64,000 nucleotides of DNA from Curtobacterium sp. MCSS17_015 (GCF_003234265.2 NZ_CP126256.1:1488001-1552000), one strand, 5' to 3'; shown: positions 25,831 through 34,313, counted from the stretch's first letter. The notes: generated by a model from the letters alone, not told the origin. Translations and numbers: made by a program.

Positions 25831-26747
25831 TCCGCGTCCGCCGGGTCGCGGTCACCGCCGCCGTGCTCGCGACCCTCGCGACGACCGGGTGCACCGCGGC
25901 GGGTGCCGACGAGCGACCCCTCGTCGCCGTGACCACGAACATCCTCGGCGACGTCGTGGAACGGGTGGTCGGCGACAGTGCCGACGTGATGGTCCTCATG
26001 CCGCCCGGCGCCGACCCGCACTCGTTCGAGGTCTCCGCGCAGGAGGCGGCCCGGCTGCGCTCCGCGGACCTGGTCGTCGAGAACGGCCTCGGGCTCGAAG
26101 AGGGTGTCGCCCGGCACGTCGAGGCCGCGGCCACGGACGGCGTCCCGGTGTTCACCGCGGGGGACGCGATCGACGTGCTCGACTGGACGACCGAGGACGC
26201 CAGCGGCCCCGACCCGCACTTCTGGACCGACCCCGCCCGGATGCGCGCGGTGGTGGACGCCCTCGGTGCGGAGCTCCACGAGGTCCAGGGGCTCGACGAC
26301 GACACGCTCGACAGCGCCCTCCGCGACTACCGCGGGGAACTCGACGCCCTCGACGACGACATGGCGACCGCGTTCGCTGCGCTGCCGGAGGAGCGACGGG
26401 CCCTCGTGACGAACCACCACGTGTTCGGGTACCTCGCCGACCGGTTCGACTTCCGGGTGGTCGGGGCGGTGATCCCGAGCGGCACGACCCTGGCCTCCCC
26501 GAGCGCGGCGGACCTGCGGGACCTGGCGTCGGCCATCGAGGACGCCGGTGTGCCGACGATCTTCGTCGACGCGTCCCAGCCTGCGCGCCTCGCCGAGGTG
26601 CTCGCGGACGAAGTCGACGTCCACGTCCGGATCCGCTCCCTCGCCACCGAGTCGCTCACGCCCGAAGGCGAGGGAGCTGCCACCTACCTCGAGATGATGC
26701 GCGCGAACACCGAGGCGATCGTCGACGGCCTGTCGGCTCGCAATTGA
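25827..26747 (+). CDS. aztC: Zinc ABC transporter substrate-binding protein AztC
   Basis: This 306-residue lipoprotein (lipobox LATTGC) has the cluster A-I metal-binding fold. Probable ligands are His65 (GADPHSFE), His131 (GPDPHFWTDP), His197/His198 (NHHVFGYLADRF) and Asp248 (FVDAS). It lacks the long His-rich loop of ZnuA, as expected for an AztC loaded by AztD. GTG start coupled to the upstream gene by GTGA. Confidence 0.88.
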   Translation: MIRVRRVAVTAAVLATLATTGCTAAGADERPLVAVTTNILGDVVERVVGDSADVMVLMPPGADPHSFEVSAQEAARLRSADLVVENGLGLEEGVARHVEAAATDGVPVFTAGDAIDVLDWTTEDASGPDPHFWTDPARMRAVVDALGAELHEVQGLDDDTLDSALRDYRGELDALDDDMATAFAALPEERRALVTNHHVFGYLADRFDFRVVGAVIPSGTTLASPSAADLRDLASAIEDAGVPTIFVDASQPARLAEVLADEVDVHVRIRSLATESLTPEGEGAATYLEMMRANTEAIVDGLSARN

Positions 26748-26766
26748 GAATGAGAATCAATACAGT
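26743..26766 (+). promoter_or_regulatory. Possible second Zur-like box and leaderless promoter before aztD paralogue 2
   Basis: TGAGAATCAATA (26751-26762) matches the left half of a Zur box well (TGAnAATCA) but the right half poorly. It is directly followed by a -10-like TACAGT (26761-26766). ATG 26774 lies 7 nt after that hexamer, which fits a leaderless transcript. This would give the second AztD paralogue its own zinc-responsive expression. Confidence 0.45.
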
Positions 26767-26773
26767 CATGACC

Positions 26774-27991
26774 ATGACGAAGAAGACACTCCTCGCCCCG
26801 GCCGTGCTGCTCGGCGCGTCCGCCCTCCTCCTGACCGGTTGTGCCGGCACCGGCACCGCGCCCGCCGGTGGTGGCAGCGCCTCCGCCACGCAGGCCGCCG
26901 ACACCGACACCGACACCGGTCACCGCATCACCCTGACGCACGACGGCGGCCTGCTCGTGCTCGACAGCGACCTGCAGGTCGTGGGGGAGCACGCCATCGA
27001 CGGCTTCACCCGCGTCAACCCCGCCGGCGACGACCGGCACGTGATGGTCACCGTCCCCGAGGGCTTCCGCGTGCTCGACACCGCGGCCGGCACCAGCGCG
27101 GACACCGCCCTGACCGACGTCACGTTCCCGGCCGACACCGGTGGGCACGTCGTGGTCCACGGGGACCGCACCGCGCTGTTCGCGGACGGCTCCGGCGACG
27201 TCACGACGTTCGACACGGCCGACCTGGCGAGCGCCGTCGAGGGCGGCGACCTGCCCGACGTCGACACGACGGAGTCCGAGGCCGCACACCACGGCGTCGC
27301 GATCGAACTCGAGGACGGCACCCTCCTCACCACCATCGGCACCGAGGAGTCCCGCTCCGGCGTCCGCGCGCTCGACGCCGACGGCCAGGAGACGGCCCGC
27401 TCCGAGGAGTGCCCGGACGTGCACGGCGAGGGTGCGGTGGCCGACGAGGTCGCCGTCTTCGGTTGCACCGACGGCGCGCTCGTGTACCGGGACGGCGCCT
27501 TCGAGAAGATCGACGCCCCGACCGAGTACGGCCGCACCGGCAACCTCTTCACGACCGAGTCGTCGAGCATCGCCGTCGGCGACTACAACGACGACCCGGA
27601 CTCCGAGGGGTACCTCCTCGACCAGGTCGCACTCATCGACGCGGCTGCCGGCGAGTACCGCCTCGCCGACATGCCCGACGGTGTCGGCTTCACCTTCCGT
27701 GACATCGCCCGTGGTCCCGGTGACTCGGCCGTGCTCCTCGGCAGCGACGGTGCCCTGCACGTCCTCGACGAGGAGACCGGCGAGTCGCTCGACACCTTCC
27801 CGGTGATCGAGGCGTGGGAGGGTCCCGCCGAGTGGCAGGAGGCGCACCCCGCACTCAAGGTCGTCGACGGCATCGCCTACGTCACGGACCCGAGCGAGCG
27901 CACGGTCTCGGCCGTGGACCTCGAGACCGGCGAGGTCGTCGCGACCAGCGACCGCCTGCCCGGCGTCCCGAACGAGATCGCGGTCGTCTGA
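26774..27991 (+). CDS. aztD: AztD-like zinc metallochaperone, paralogue 2 (lipoprotein)
   Basis: This 405-residue propeller protein has a lipoprotein signal (LLLTGC). It keeps AztD features such as GGHVVVHGDRTALFADGSGD, EAAHHGVAIELEDGTLL and CPDVHGEGAVADEVAVFGC, which supply several His and two Cys. It lacks the HGDHTHYY cluster of paralogue 1. It probably holds zinc outside the membrane for AztC. ATG 26774 is chosen from the promoter spacing; ATG 26768 is the alternative. A strong terminator follows. Confidence 0.83.
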   Translation: MTKKTLLAPAVLLGASALLLTGCAGTGTAPAGGGSASATQAADTDTDTGHRITLTHDGGLLVLDSDLQVVGEHAIDGFTRVNPAGDDRHVMVTVPEGFRVLDTAAGTSADTALTDVTFPADTGGHVVVHGDRTALFADGSGDVTTFDTADLASAVEGGDLPDVDTTESEAAHHGVAIELEDGTLLTTIGTEESRSGVRALDADGQETARSEECPDVHGEGAVADEVAVFGCTDGALVYRDGAFEKIDAPTEYGRTGNLFTTESSSIAVGDYNDDPDSEGYLLDQVALIDAAAGEYRLADMPDGVGFTFRDIARGPGDSAVLLGSDGALHVLDEETGESLDTFPVIEAWEGPAEWQEAHPALKVVDGIAYVTDPSERTVSAVDLETGEVVATSDRLPGVPNEIAVV

Positions 27992-28008
27992 GCCGACCGA
28001 CCGCACCC

Positions 28009-28042
28009 GCGAGGCCCGTGACCAGTCGGTCACGGGCCTCGC
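28009..28042 (+). terminator. Terminator after the zinc locus
   Basis: A perfect 15-bp stem (GCGAGGCCCGTGACC / GGTCACGGGCCTCGC) with a 4-nt loop lies 17 nt after the aztD stop and directly before the flagellar promoter. It isolates the second flagellar operon from the zinc genes. Confidence 0.8.
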
Positions 28043-28054
28043 GTCCGTCCCGCA

Positions 28055-28082
28055 CTTACGGCGTGGCGCGACGCGCCGATAG
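28055..28082 (+). promoter_or_regulatory. FliA/WhiG-type promoter upstream of flbD
   Basis: CTTAC (28055-28059), 15 nt, then GCCGATAG (28075-28082): the same octamer as the site before flgB. Together with the terminator just upstream it defines the start of the second flagellar operon, about 81 nt before flbD. Confidence 0.62.
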
Positions 28083-28163
28083 TGCGCACTGACCACCCAC
28101 GGACGGGCGGTCGAACACCTGCCCCACGGACGGCGGCGGGTCGATCGAGAACCAGGACGGGCC

Positions 28164-28451
28164 ATGATCGTCGTCACACGACTGAACGGCAGCGGATTCG
28201 CTGTGAACCCCGATCTCGTGGAGCGCATCCAGGAGACGCCGGACACGACGCTCATCATGGTCGACGGGGCGAAGTACATCGTCCGCGAGTCCCTGGCCGA
28301 GGTCATCGAGCGGATCGCCGCGTACCGCGCCCGCATCGTCAGCATGGCCTACGGGACCGACCTGCCGACGGCCCGGGACACGGCGGCCACCGGGCCGCAG
28401 CCCACCCTCGCCCCCGTGGCGACCCTCCGTTCGCAGGACGGGGGGCGCTGA
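28164..28451 (+). CDS. flbD: Flagellar FlbD family protein
   Basis: This 95-residue protein has the FlbD core in the first 60 residues: MIVVTRLNGSGFAVNPDLVE and TTLIMVDGAKYIVRESLAEV. The role of this small FlbD (distinct from the Caulobacter regulator) is not well defined, but it commonly precedes motA in Gram-positive flagellar operons, as here. The last 30 residues are a disordered tail. ATG has GGACGG upstream. Confidence 0.9.
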   Translation: MIVVTRLNGSGFAVNPDLVERIQETPDTTLIMVDGAKYIVRESLAEVIERIAAYRARIVSMAYGTDLPTARDTAATGPQPTLAPVATLRSQDGGR

Positions 28452-28452
28452 C

Positions 28453-29265
28453 GTGGACATCGCGACCATCATCGGGATCCTGCTGGCCTTCGGCGCCCTG
28501 TTCGGGATGGCCCAGATGGAGCACGTCGAGATGGCGGGGCTCTTCCTGCCCGCGCCGATGCTCCTCGTGTTCGTCGCGACCATCGGCTGCGGCGTCGCGA
28601 GCACGACGCTGAAGGACGCCCTGGCCGCCTTCGCGATGGTGCCGAAGGCCTTCACGGGCAAGGTCACCCCGCCGCAGACGGTCATCGACGACGTCGTCGG
28701 ACTCGCCGAGACGGCCCGCGCGAACGGCCTGCTCGCCCTCGAGCAGGAAGCCGACAAGCACGACGACCCGTTCATGAAGAAGGCCCTGCAGAACATCGCC
28801 GACGGGACCGACGGCGACGAGCTGCGGATCCTGCTCGAGGACGAGATCGAGTCGAACGCGGCACCGATGCGGAGCGCGAGCGCGTTCTTCATGGGCCTCG
28901 GCGGCTTCGCCCCGACGGTCGGCATCATCGGCACCGTCGTCTCGCTCACCCACGTCCTGGCGAACCTCGGCAAGCCCGACGAGCTCGGCCCGCTCATCGC
29001 CAGCGCCTTCGTCGCCACGCTCTGGGGTCTGCTCACCGCGAACTTCCTCTGGCTGCCGTTCGGTGGCAAGCTCCGGAAGCTCGCGCAGCTCGAGTCCGAC
29101 CGGCAGACGCTCCTCATGGAGGGCCTCCTCGCCGTCCAGGCCGGCAGCCAGCCGCGGCTCCTCGGTGAGCGTCTCACCGCGATGGTGCCGCCGAGCGCCC
29201 GCGGCGCAGCCGGCAAGGGCGGGAAGACCAGGGCCGGCGCCGACGACCAGCAGCTGGCGGCCTGA
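28453..29265 (+). CDS. motA: Flagellar motor stator protein MotA
   Basis: This 270-residue stator subunit forms the ion channel with MotB. Helices include ATIIGILLAFGALFGMAQM and, in the C-terminal half, FFMGLGGFAPTVGIIGTVVS (channel-lining Pro in APTVG). The cytoplasmic loop between carries charged torque residues. GTG start 1 nt after the flbD stop. The C-terminal 25 residues are a basic tail. Confidence 0.93.
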   Translation: MDIATIIGILLAFGALFGMAQMEHVEMAGLFLPAPMLLVFVATIGCGVASTTLKDALAAFAMVPKAFTGKVTPPQTVIDDVVGLAETARANGLLALEQEADKHDDPFMKKALQNIADGTDGDELRILLEDEIESNAAPMRSASAFFMGLGGFAPTVGIIGTVVSLTHVLANLGKPDELGPLIASAFVATLWGLLTANFLWLPFGGKLRKLAQLESDRQTLLMEGLLAVQAGSQPRLLGERLTAMVPPSARGAAGKGGKTRAGADDQQLAA

Positions 29266-29267
29266 CC

Positions 29268-30194
29268 GTGAGCGCGAACCCGCGCGGTCGCGGACGCGGT
29301 CGCACGAAGGGCGGGCACGAGGTCGAGCACCCCGACGAGCGCTGGATGGCCTCGTACATGGACATGATCACGGTGCTCATGTGCATGTTCCTCGTGCTCT
29401 TCGCGATGTCCTCCGTCGACCAGGACAAGTACATGGCCCTGAAGGAGTCCCTGGCCACCGGGTTCGGCGAGGTCGAGTCGCAGAAGATCGACACCGCCTC
29501 GGGGACCATCGTCACGAAGGACGAGGTCGAGGACGGCGCGGGGTACTCCGTCGACAAGGCGCAGGCCGACCACTCCACCGCAGCCTCCGGCGCCGAGGAC
29601 ACGAACGCCGACCCGGCGGCCGCCGTCGTGCCGCCGACCGCGACGAAGGCCGACCTGGCGGCGGCGAAGGAGGAGCTCGACGACCTGCAGGCCATCGAGC
29701 GGGCCATCTCGGGCAACCTCCAGAAGGCCGGGCAGGACGCGAACGTCCAGTTCCGCCTCGACGCCCGCGGCCTCACCGTCCGGCTCGTCGGCAGCGACAC
29801 CTACTTCGGCACCAACAGCGCGGACCTGTCCGACCAGGCACGGCGGATCATGGACGCCATCGCCCCGGTCCTCCGCGACGCCGACCACGACGTCAGCGTC
29901 GAGGGGCACGCCGACAGCCGGAACTCCACCGCGCCGTACGCCACGAACTGGGAGCTCAGCTCGGCCCGAGCGACCGGGGTGCTGCGGGACCTCGTCGAAC
30001 GCGGGCGGATGCCGGCCGAGCACATCCAGTCCGTCGGCTTCGGGTCGAGCCGACCGCTGGCGAAGGGCACCCGCGACCAGGACCTCGCGCTCAACCGACG
30101 CGTCGACATCGTGGTCCTGTCGAACGCCGACCAGGACGTCAGCGCCCTCATGCCGGCCCTCGCCGCAGCACAGGACGGGGCCCGCTCCGGGTAG
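29268..30194 (+). CDS. motB: Flagellar motor stator protein MotB
   Basis: This 308-residue protein has one N-terminal membrane helix with the proton-carrying Asp in WMASYMDMITVLMCMFLVLF, followed by the plug. An OmpA-like peptidoglycan-binding domain is at about 165-290, with SVEGHADSRNSTAPYATNWE and LSSARATGVL. It anchors the stator to the wall. GTG start two bases after motA. Confidence 0.94.
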   Translation: MSANPRGRGRGRTKGGHEVEHPDERWMASYMDMITVLMCMFLVLFAMSSVDQDKYMALKESLATGFGEVESQKIDTASGTIVTKDEVEDGAGYSVDKAQADHSTAASGAEDTNADPAAAVVPPTATKADLAAAKEELDDLQAIERAISGNLQKAGQDANVQFRLDARGLTVRLVGSDTYFGTNSADLSDQARRIMDAIAPVLRDADHDVSVEGHADSRNSTAPYATNWELSSARATGVLRDLVERGRMPAEHIQSVGFGSSRPLAKGTRDQDLALNRRVDIVVLSNADQDVSALMPALAAAQDGARSG

Positions 30195-30251
30195 CGGGAC
30201 GCCGCCCCAGAAGAGGGGCCAGAGCTGACGGCCGCCGTCCGGTGGTCGAGA

Positions 30252-31142
30252 GTGCGCTTCGTGACCGAGACCCTGACCGCGCCCGAGGTGTACGACTTCG
30301 CGCGCCCGTCGACGCTCGCGCGTGAGCACGCCAGGGTCCTCGAACTCGCCTTCGAGACGTTCGCACGCCAGTGGGGCACGCAGCTGACCGCGAAGGTCCG
30401 CGTCCTCAGCCAGGTCACGTGCGAGCAGGTCGCGATGATGACCTACGACGAGTACGCCGCCTCGCTGCCGGCGCTCACCGGCATGGTGCTGCTGCCGATC
30501 GAGGGCGTGCCCGCGAAGGGCGTCCTGCAGGTGCCGCTCGACGCCGCACTGACGTGGGTGTCGCACTCGCTCGGTGCCTCGAAGCCGCTGCCGACGCCCG
30601 AGCGCACCTTCACCCCGATCGAGCAGGCCCTCGTGCGCCGCCTGGTCGAGGACGCCCTCGACGACCTCCGTTACTCGCTCGGCGGGCTGCTCGACCGGGC
30701 GATCTCCGCCGGAGCCTTCCAGTTCAACAGCCAGTTCGCCCAGGCCGCACAGAAGTCCGACCTGATGATCGTCGCGTCCTTCGAGATCCGGGTCGGGGAG
30801 CGCATCGCCGACGGCACGCTGGCCCTGCCGGCCGAGGCCGTCCTGCCCCAGCTCGTGGACCGTCCGGCCGACGTCTCGACCGCCGACGCGAAGGCCCTCA
30901 TCGACGCGCAGCTCGCCGCGGTGCCGGTCGGCGTCTCGCTCCGCTTCGCGCCCGCGACCGTCCTGCCGGCCCAGGTCCTCGGCCTCGCCGTCGGGGACGT
31001 CCTGCCGCTGCCGCACCCCCAGCACCGCCCGCTCACCATCTCCGTCGACGGTGAACCCGTCGGCACCGCCGCCGTCGGCGCGAACGGCTCGCGACTCGCG
31101 GGCGTCGTCGTCACCACCACCGCATCGGAGCCGTCCGCATGA
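30252..31142 (+). CDS. fliM: Flagellar motor switch protein FliM, N-terminally short
   Basis: This 296-residue C-ring protein has the FliM middle domain beginning APEVYDFARPSTLAREHARV (equivalent to the YDFRRP region) and a C-terminal SpoA domain near residues 220-285. The usual N-terminal EIDALL peptide that binds CheY-P is absent: the frame is open upstream to about 30195 but offers no ATG, GTG or such motif. GTG start, 57 nt after motB, where fliL usually lies. Confidence 0.88.
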   Translation: MRFVTETLTAPEVYDFARPSTLAREHARVLELAFETFARQWGTQLTAKVRVLSQVTCEQVAMMTYDEYAASLPALTGMVLLPIEGVPAKGVLQVPLDAALTWVSHSLGASKPLPTPERTFTPIEQALVRRLVEDALDDLRYSLGGLLDRAISAGAFQFNSQFAQAAQKSDLMIVASFEIRVGERIADGTLALPAEAVLPQLVDRPADVSTADAKALIDAQLAAVPVGVSLRFAPATVLPAQVLGLAVGDVLPLPHPQHRPLTISVDGEPVGTAAVGANGSRLAGVVVTTTASEPSA

Positions 31143-31852
31143 CCGCCGTCACCTCCACGCTGCACACGACCGCCGCCGAGGCGCTCGCCAGCGCGCTGCC
31201 CACCCCCGTCCCGCTCATCGCGTCCGCGCAGCCGGGAGGCCCGACCCCCGACCTGCAGGCGCGCGCGGCCGACGCCGTGGTCGCCTCGTTCGTCGGCGGT
31301 GTGTCCGCCGACCTGGCCGTGGTCCTCGTCGACCTCGCCGGCATCACCGCCGCGGGCGGGGTCGACTCGGGACTCGTCTCGGTCGCCGACGTGCTCCGCC
31401 CGTCGCTCGAGGCCGCGGTCGCCCCGTTCGGCGCCGGGGTGCTCGGCGAGGGCCGACGCGAGTCCGCGGCGGCGCTCGTCGCCGACCCGGAGACCGTCGT
31501 CTTCGCGCTCACCGGCGCCGGGGCCCCCGCCGGGTGGGTCGCGGTCCGGATCCGCGAGAACGGCACGGTCGCCGAACCGGTCAGCGCCGCGCCGAGCCTG
31601 CCCGCCGGCAACCTCGGCCGGATCAACAGCGTCGAGATGACCCTGACCGTCGAGATCGGCCGCACCCGGATGTCCGTCCGCGACGTGCTCGGCATGGAGC
31701 CCGGCGCGGTCGTCGAACTCGACCGCTCCGCCGGGGCCCCCGCCGACGTCCTGCTCAACGGACGCCTCATCGCGCACGGCGAGGTCGTCGTCGTCGACCA
31801 GGACTACGCCGTCCGCATCACGAAGATCCTCGACGTCGCCGAGACGGTCTGA
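31139..31852 (+). CDS. fliN: Flagellar motor switch protein FliN/FliY, long form
   Basis: This 237-residue protein has a C-terminal SpoA/FliN domain at about 160-235: INSVEMTLTVEIGRTRMSVR, LGMEPGAVVELDRSAGAPAD and VLLNGRLIAHGEVVVVDQDY. Ahead of it is a domain of about 120 residues (ARAADAVVASFVGGVSADLA onward) that resembles a CheC-like module, making this a FliY-type rather than short FliN protein. It overlaps fliM by 4 nt. Confidence 0.88.
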   Translation: MTAVTSTLHTTAAEALASALPTPVPLIASAQPGGPTPDLQARAADAVVASFVGGVSADLAVVLVDLAGITAAGGVDSGLVSVADVLRPSLEAAVAPFGAGVLGEGRRESAAALVADPETVVFALTGAGAPAGWVAVRIRENGTVAEPVSAAPSLPAGNLGRINSVEMTLTVEIGRTRMSVRDVLGMEPGAVVELDRSAGAPADVLLNGRLIAHGEVVVVDQDYAVRITKILDVAETV

Positions 31853-31857
31853 CCCCG

Positions 31858-32424
31858 GTGGACACGCTCGTCATCGCGCTCCGCGTCGCGCTCTCCCTCG
31901 GCGTCGTGCTCGCCCTCATGTGGGTGCTGCACCGACGCATGCAGAAGGGGCAGTTCGGCGCGGGTCGCACGCGCGGGCGTCGTTCGGCGTCGGTCGAGGT
32001 GGTCGCCCGGCAGGGCATCGGCGGCAAGGCGAGCGTCGTCGTGGTCGACGTCGACGGCGAGCGACTCGTCCTCGGGGTCGCCGAACAGGGCGTCACACTC
32101 CTGACGAGCGGGCAGGCGCCCGCGCCGGAGCTCACGCTCGTGACGGGTCCGGTGGCGCTGCCGACGGCGGACGCGTTCCGTGCCGAACTCGACCGGCAGG
32201 ACCAGGCCGCACCGGGCCTCCCGGTCGTCGCCGCGACCCCGGCCGACACCGGCCGGCCGGGCTCCGACCCACTGCCGCTCCGGCCCCGCGGTCGCCGTGC
32301 CCACCGCACGGTGACGGGGGACAAGCGGGTCGTCCCGATCGCCGCGCAGTTGCAGGGCTCGATCCTCTCCGCGGACACCTGGCGCCAGGCGGCGTCGGTC
32401 CTCCGCTCGCGGCGGACCGGGTGA
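31858..32424 (+). CDS. fliO: Flagellar biosynthetic protein FliO
   Basis: This 188-residue single-span membrane protein has a helix near the N-terminus (VALSLGVVLALMWVLH) and a cytoplasmic beta domain with VEVVARQGIGGKASVVVVDV and RLVLGVAEQGVTLL, the FliO pattern. FliO helps assemble the FliP ring. The GTG start has no strong ribosome site and is 6 nt after fliN. Overlaps fliP by 4 nt. Confidence 0.82.
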   Translation: MDTLVIALRVALSLGVVLALMWVLHRRMQKGQFGAGRTRGRRSASVEVVARQGIGGKASVVVVDVDGERLVLGVAEQGVTLLTSGQAPAPELTLVTGPVALPTADAFRAELDRQDQAAPGLPVVAATPADTGRPGSDPLPLRPRGRRAHRTVTGDKRVVPIAAQLQGSILSADTWRQAASVLRSRRTG

Positions 32425-33248
32425 GCGCGGCCCGCACGGGCAGGATCGTGCTGTTCGTCCTCCTCGGGTTGACGATGGTCGCCGGCTTCCTCATGCTCAC
32501 GACCACCGGCGCCTCCGCCGCCGGCGTCGTCCAACCCACCGCGCCCGCTGTGCCGACCGCCCCCGCGACCCCGTCCACGGGCGGCTTCAGCGTCGACGTG
32601 AACGGGCCCGACGGCACGCCGTCGTCCGCCGTCGTCACGCTCATCGGCATCACGCTGCTCAGCGTCGCCCCGGCGCTGCTGCTCATGATGACGTCGTTCA
32701 CGAAGATCTTCGTCGTCCTCGCCATGACCCGGAACGCGCTCGGCCTGCAGTCGATCCCGCCGAACCAGGTGATCGCCGGACTCGCGCTCTTCCTGTCGCT
32801 CTTCGTGATGGCGCCGGTGATCGGGCACGTCAACGACGACGCCCTGCAGCCCTACCTGGCCGGCAAGATCGACTTCCAGCAGGCCGTCGACGCCGGGACG
32901 GCACCGCTCCGGACCTTCATGCTGCACCAGACGCGTGACGAGGACGTCGCCCTCATCACCCGCGCGGCCGGTCGTGACAACCCCGCGCGGATGGCCGACG
33001 TGCCGATGACCACCGTCATCCCGGCGTTCATCATCTCCGAGCTCCGCAGCGCGTTCATCATCGGGTTCGTCATCTTCATCCCGTTCCTCGTCATCGACCT
33101 CGTGGTCTCGGCGGCCCTCATGTCGATGGGCATGATGATGCTCCCGCCGGTGATGATCTCGCTGCCGTTCAAGATCCTGCTGTTCGTCCTCGTCGACGGA
33201 TGGGGTCTCATCATCACGTCGCTCATCGAGAGCTACCACGTTGTCTGA
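32421..33248 (+). CDS. fliP: Flagellar export gate protein FliP
   Basis: This 275-residue protein has a cleavable signal-like N-terminus (VLFVLLGLTMVAGFLMLTTT) and four core helices. FliP hallmarks: LLLMMTSFTKIFVVLAMTRN, GLQSIPPNQVIAGLALFLSL, and the C-terminal ISELRSAFIIGFVIFIPFLV. It forms the export pore with FliQ and FliR. GTG start overlaps the fliO stop. Confidence 0.96.
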   Translation: MSAARTGRIVLFVLLGLTMVAGFLMLTTTGASAAGVVQPTAPAVPTAPATPSTGGFSVDVNGPDGTPSSAVVTLIGITLLSVAPALLLMMTSFTKIFVVLAMTRNALGLQSIPPNQVIAGLALFLSLFVMAPVIGHVNDDALQPYLAGKIDFQQAVDAGTAPLRTFMLHQTRDEDVALITRAAGRDNPARMADVPMTTVIPAFIISELRSAFIIGFVIFIPFLVIDLVVSAALMSMGMMMLPPVMISLPFKILLFVLVDGWGLIITSLIESYHVV

Positions 33249-33272
33249 CGCCGTCCGGCCCGGGGGGCACTC

Positions 33273-33548
33273 GTGAACCAGCAGGCGGTCATCGACCTCA
33301 CCCTCCAGGCGCTCCTCGTCGCCGGCAAGCTCGCCGCGCCCGTGCTCGTCACCTCGCTCGTCGTCGGCTTCGCGATCTCGCTGTTCCAGTCGGTGACGCA
33401 GATCCAGGAGGTCACGCTCTCGTTCGTGCCGAAGGCCCTGGCGGTCGCCGTCGCCCTCGTCGTCTGCGGCAACTGGATGATCTCCGAGATGGTCGCGTTC
33501 ACGCACGTGGCGTTCGACATGATCCCGAAGCTGCTCGGGAGCGGCTGA
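33273..33548 (+). CDS. fliQ: Flagellar export gate protein FliQ
   Basis: This 91-residue two-helix protein has the family motif PVLVTSLVVGFAISLFQSVT followed by QIQEVTLSFVPK. Normal length. GTG start with GGGGGGC upstream; the stop shares a base with the ATG of fliR. Confidence 0.95.
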   Translation: MNQQAVIDLTLQALLVAGKLAAPVLVTSLVVGFAISLFQSVTQIQEVTLSFVPKALAVAVALVVCGNWMISEMVAFTHVAFDMIPKLLGSG

Positions 33549-34309
33549 TGGAGCTGCTGTTCGACGCGGCCCGGCTCGAGGGCACGATGCTCGCCGGCGT
33601 CCGGCTCGTCGCGTTCTTCGTCGTCGCACCGCCGTTCTCGTACCGCGCGTTCCCCGGCGTCGTGAAGGTCATCCTCGGCCTGGGGCTCGCGATCGGCGTG
33701 GCTCCCAGGGTGACCGCCGGCTACGAGCAGCTCGACACCGCGACCTTCCTCGTCGCCCTCGTGACGCAGCTGCTCGTCGGCCTCGTGCTCGGCTTCATGG
33801 TCTACCTGGTCTTCGCCGCGGTGCAGTCCGCGGGTGCGCTCATCGACCTGTTCGGCGGCTTCACCCTCGCGCAGGCGTTCGACCCGCAGTCCCAGGTGAA
33901 CGGCGCACAGTTCACCCGCCTGTTCCAGATGGCGTCCCTCGCCCTGCTGTTCGCCTCCGGCGGGTACCAGCTCATCATCGGCGGGCTCGTGCGGTCCTTC
34001 GACGGGGTGCCGCTCGTCGACGGACGCTTCCCGATCGACGGCGTCGCCCCGATGCTGGTCGCGGCCTTCGGACAGATGTTCCTCGCCGCGCTCCAGATCG
34101 CCGGGCCGCTCGTCGTGGTGCTGTTCCTCGCCGACGTCGGCCTCGGGCTCCTCACCCGCGTCGCCCCGGCCCTCAACGCCTTCCAGATGGGCTTCCCGAT
34201 CAAGATCGGCCTCACCGTCCTGTTCGCCGGCGCGCTCTTCATGGCGCTGCCGAGCGTCGTGTCGTCCCTCACCGGCGACGCGGTGCAGGCCATCACGGGC
34301 AGGGGGTGA
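33548..34309 (+). CDS. fliR: Flagellar export gate protein FliR
   Basis: This 253-residue protein has six helices. Diagnostic stretches include GVRLVAFFVVAPPFSYRAFP, QSAGALIDLFGGFTLAQAFD and LFLADVGLGLLTRVAPALNA. ATG 33548 is set by overlap with the fliQ stop; an opening from 33200 is a shadow of fliP. It completes the FliPQR gate. Confidence 0.94.
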   Translation: MELLFDAARLEGTMLAGVRLVAFFVVAPPFSYRAFPGVVKVILGLGLAIGVAPRVTAGYEQLDTATFLVALVTQLLVGLVLGFMVYLVFAAVQSAGALIDLFGGFTLAQAFDPQSQVNGAQFTRLFQMASLALLFASGGYQLIIGGLVRSFDGVPLVDGRFPIDGVAPMLVAAFGQMFLAALQIAGPLVVVLFLADVGLGLLTRVAPALNAFQMGFPIKIGLTVLFAGALFMALPSVVSSLTGDAVQAITGRG

Positions 34310-34313
34310 CGAC

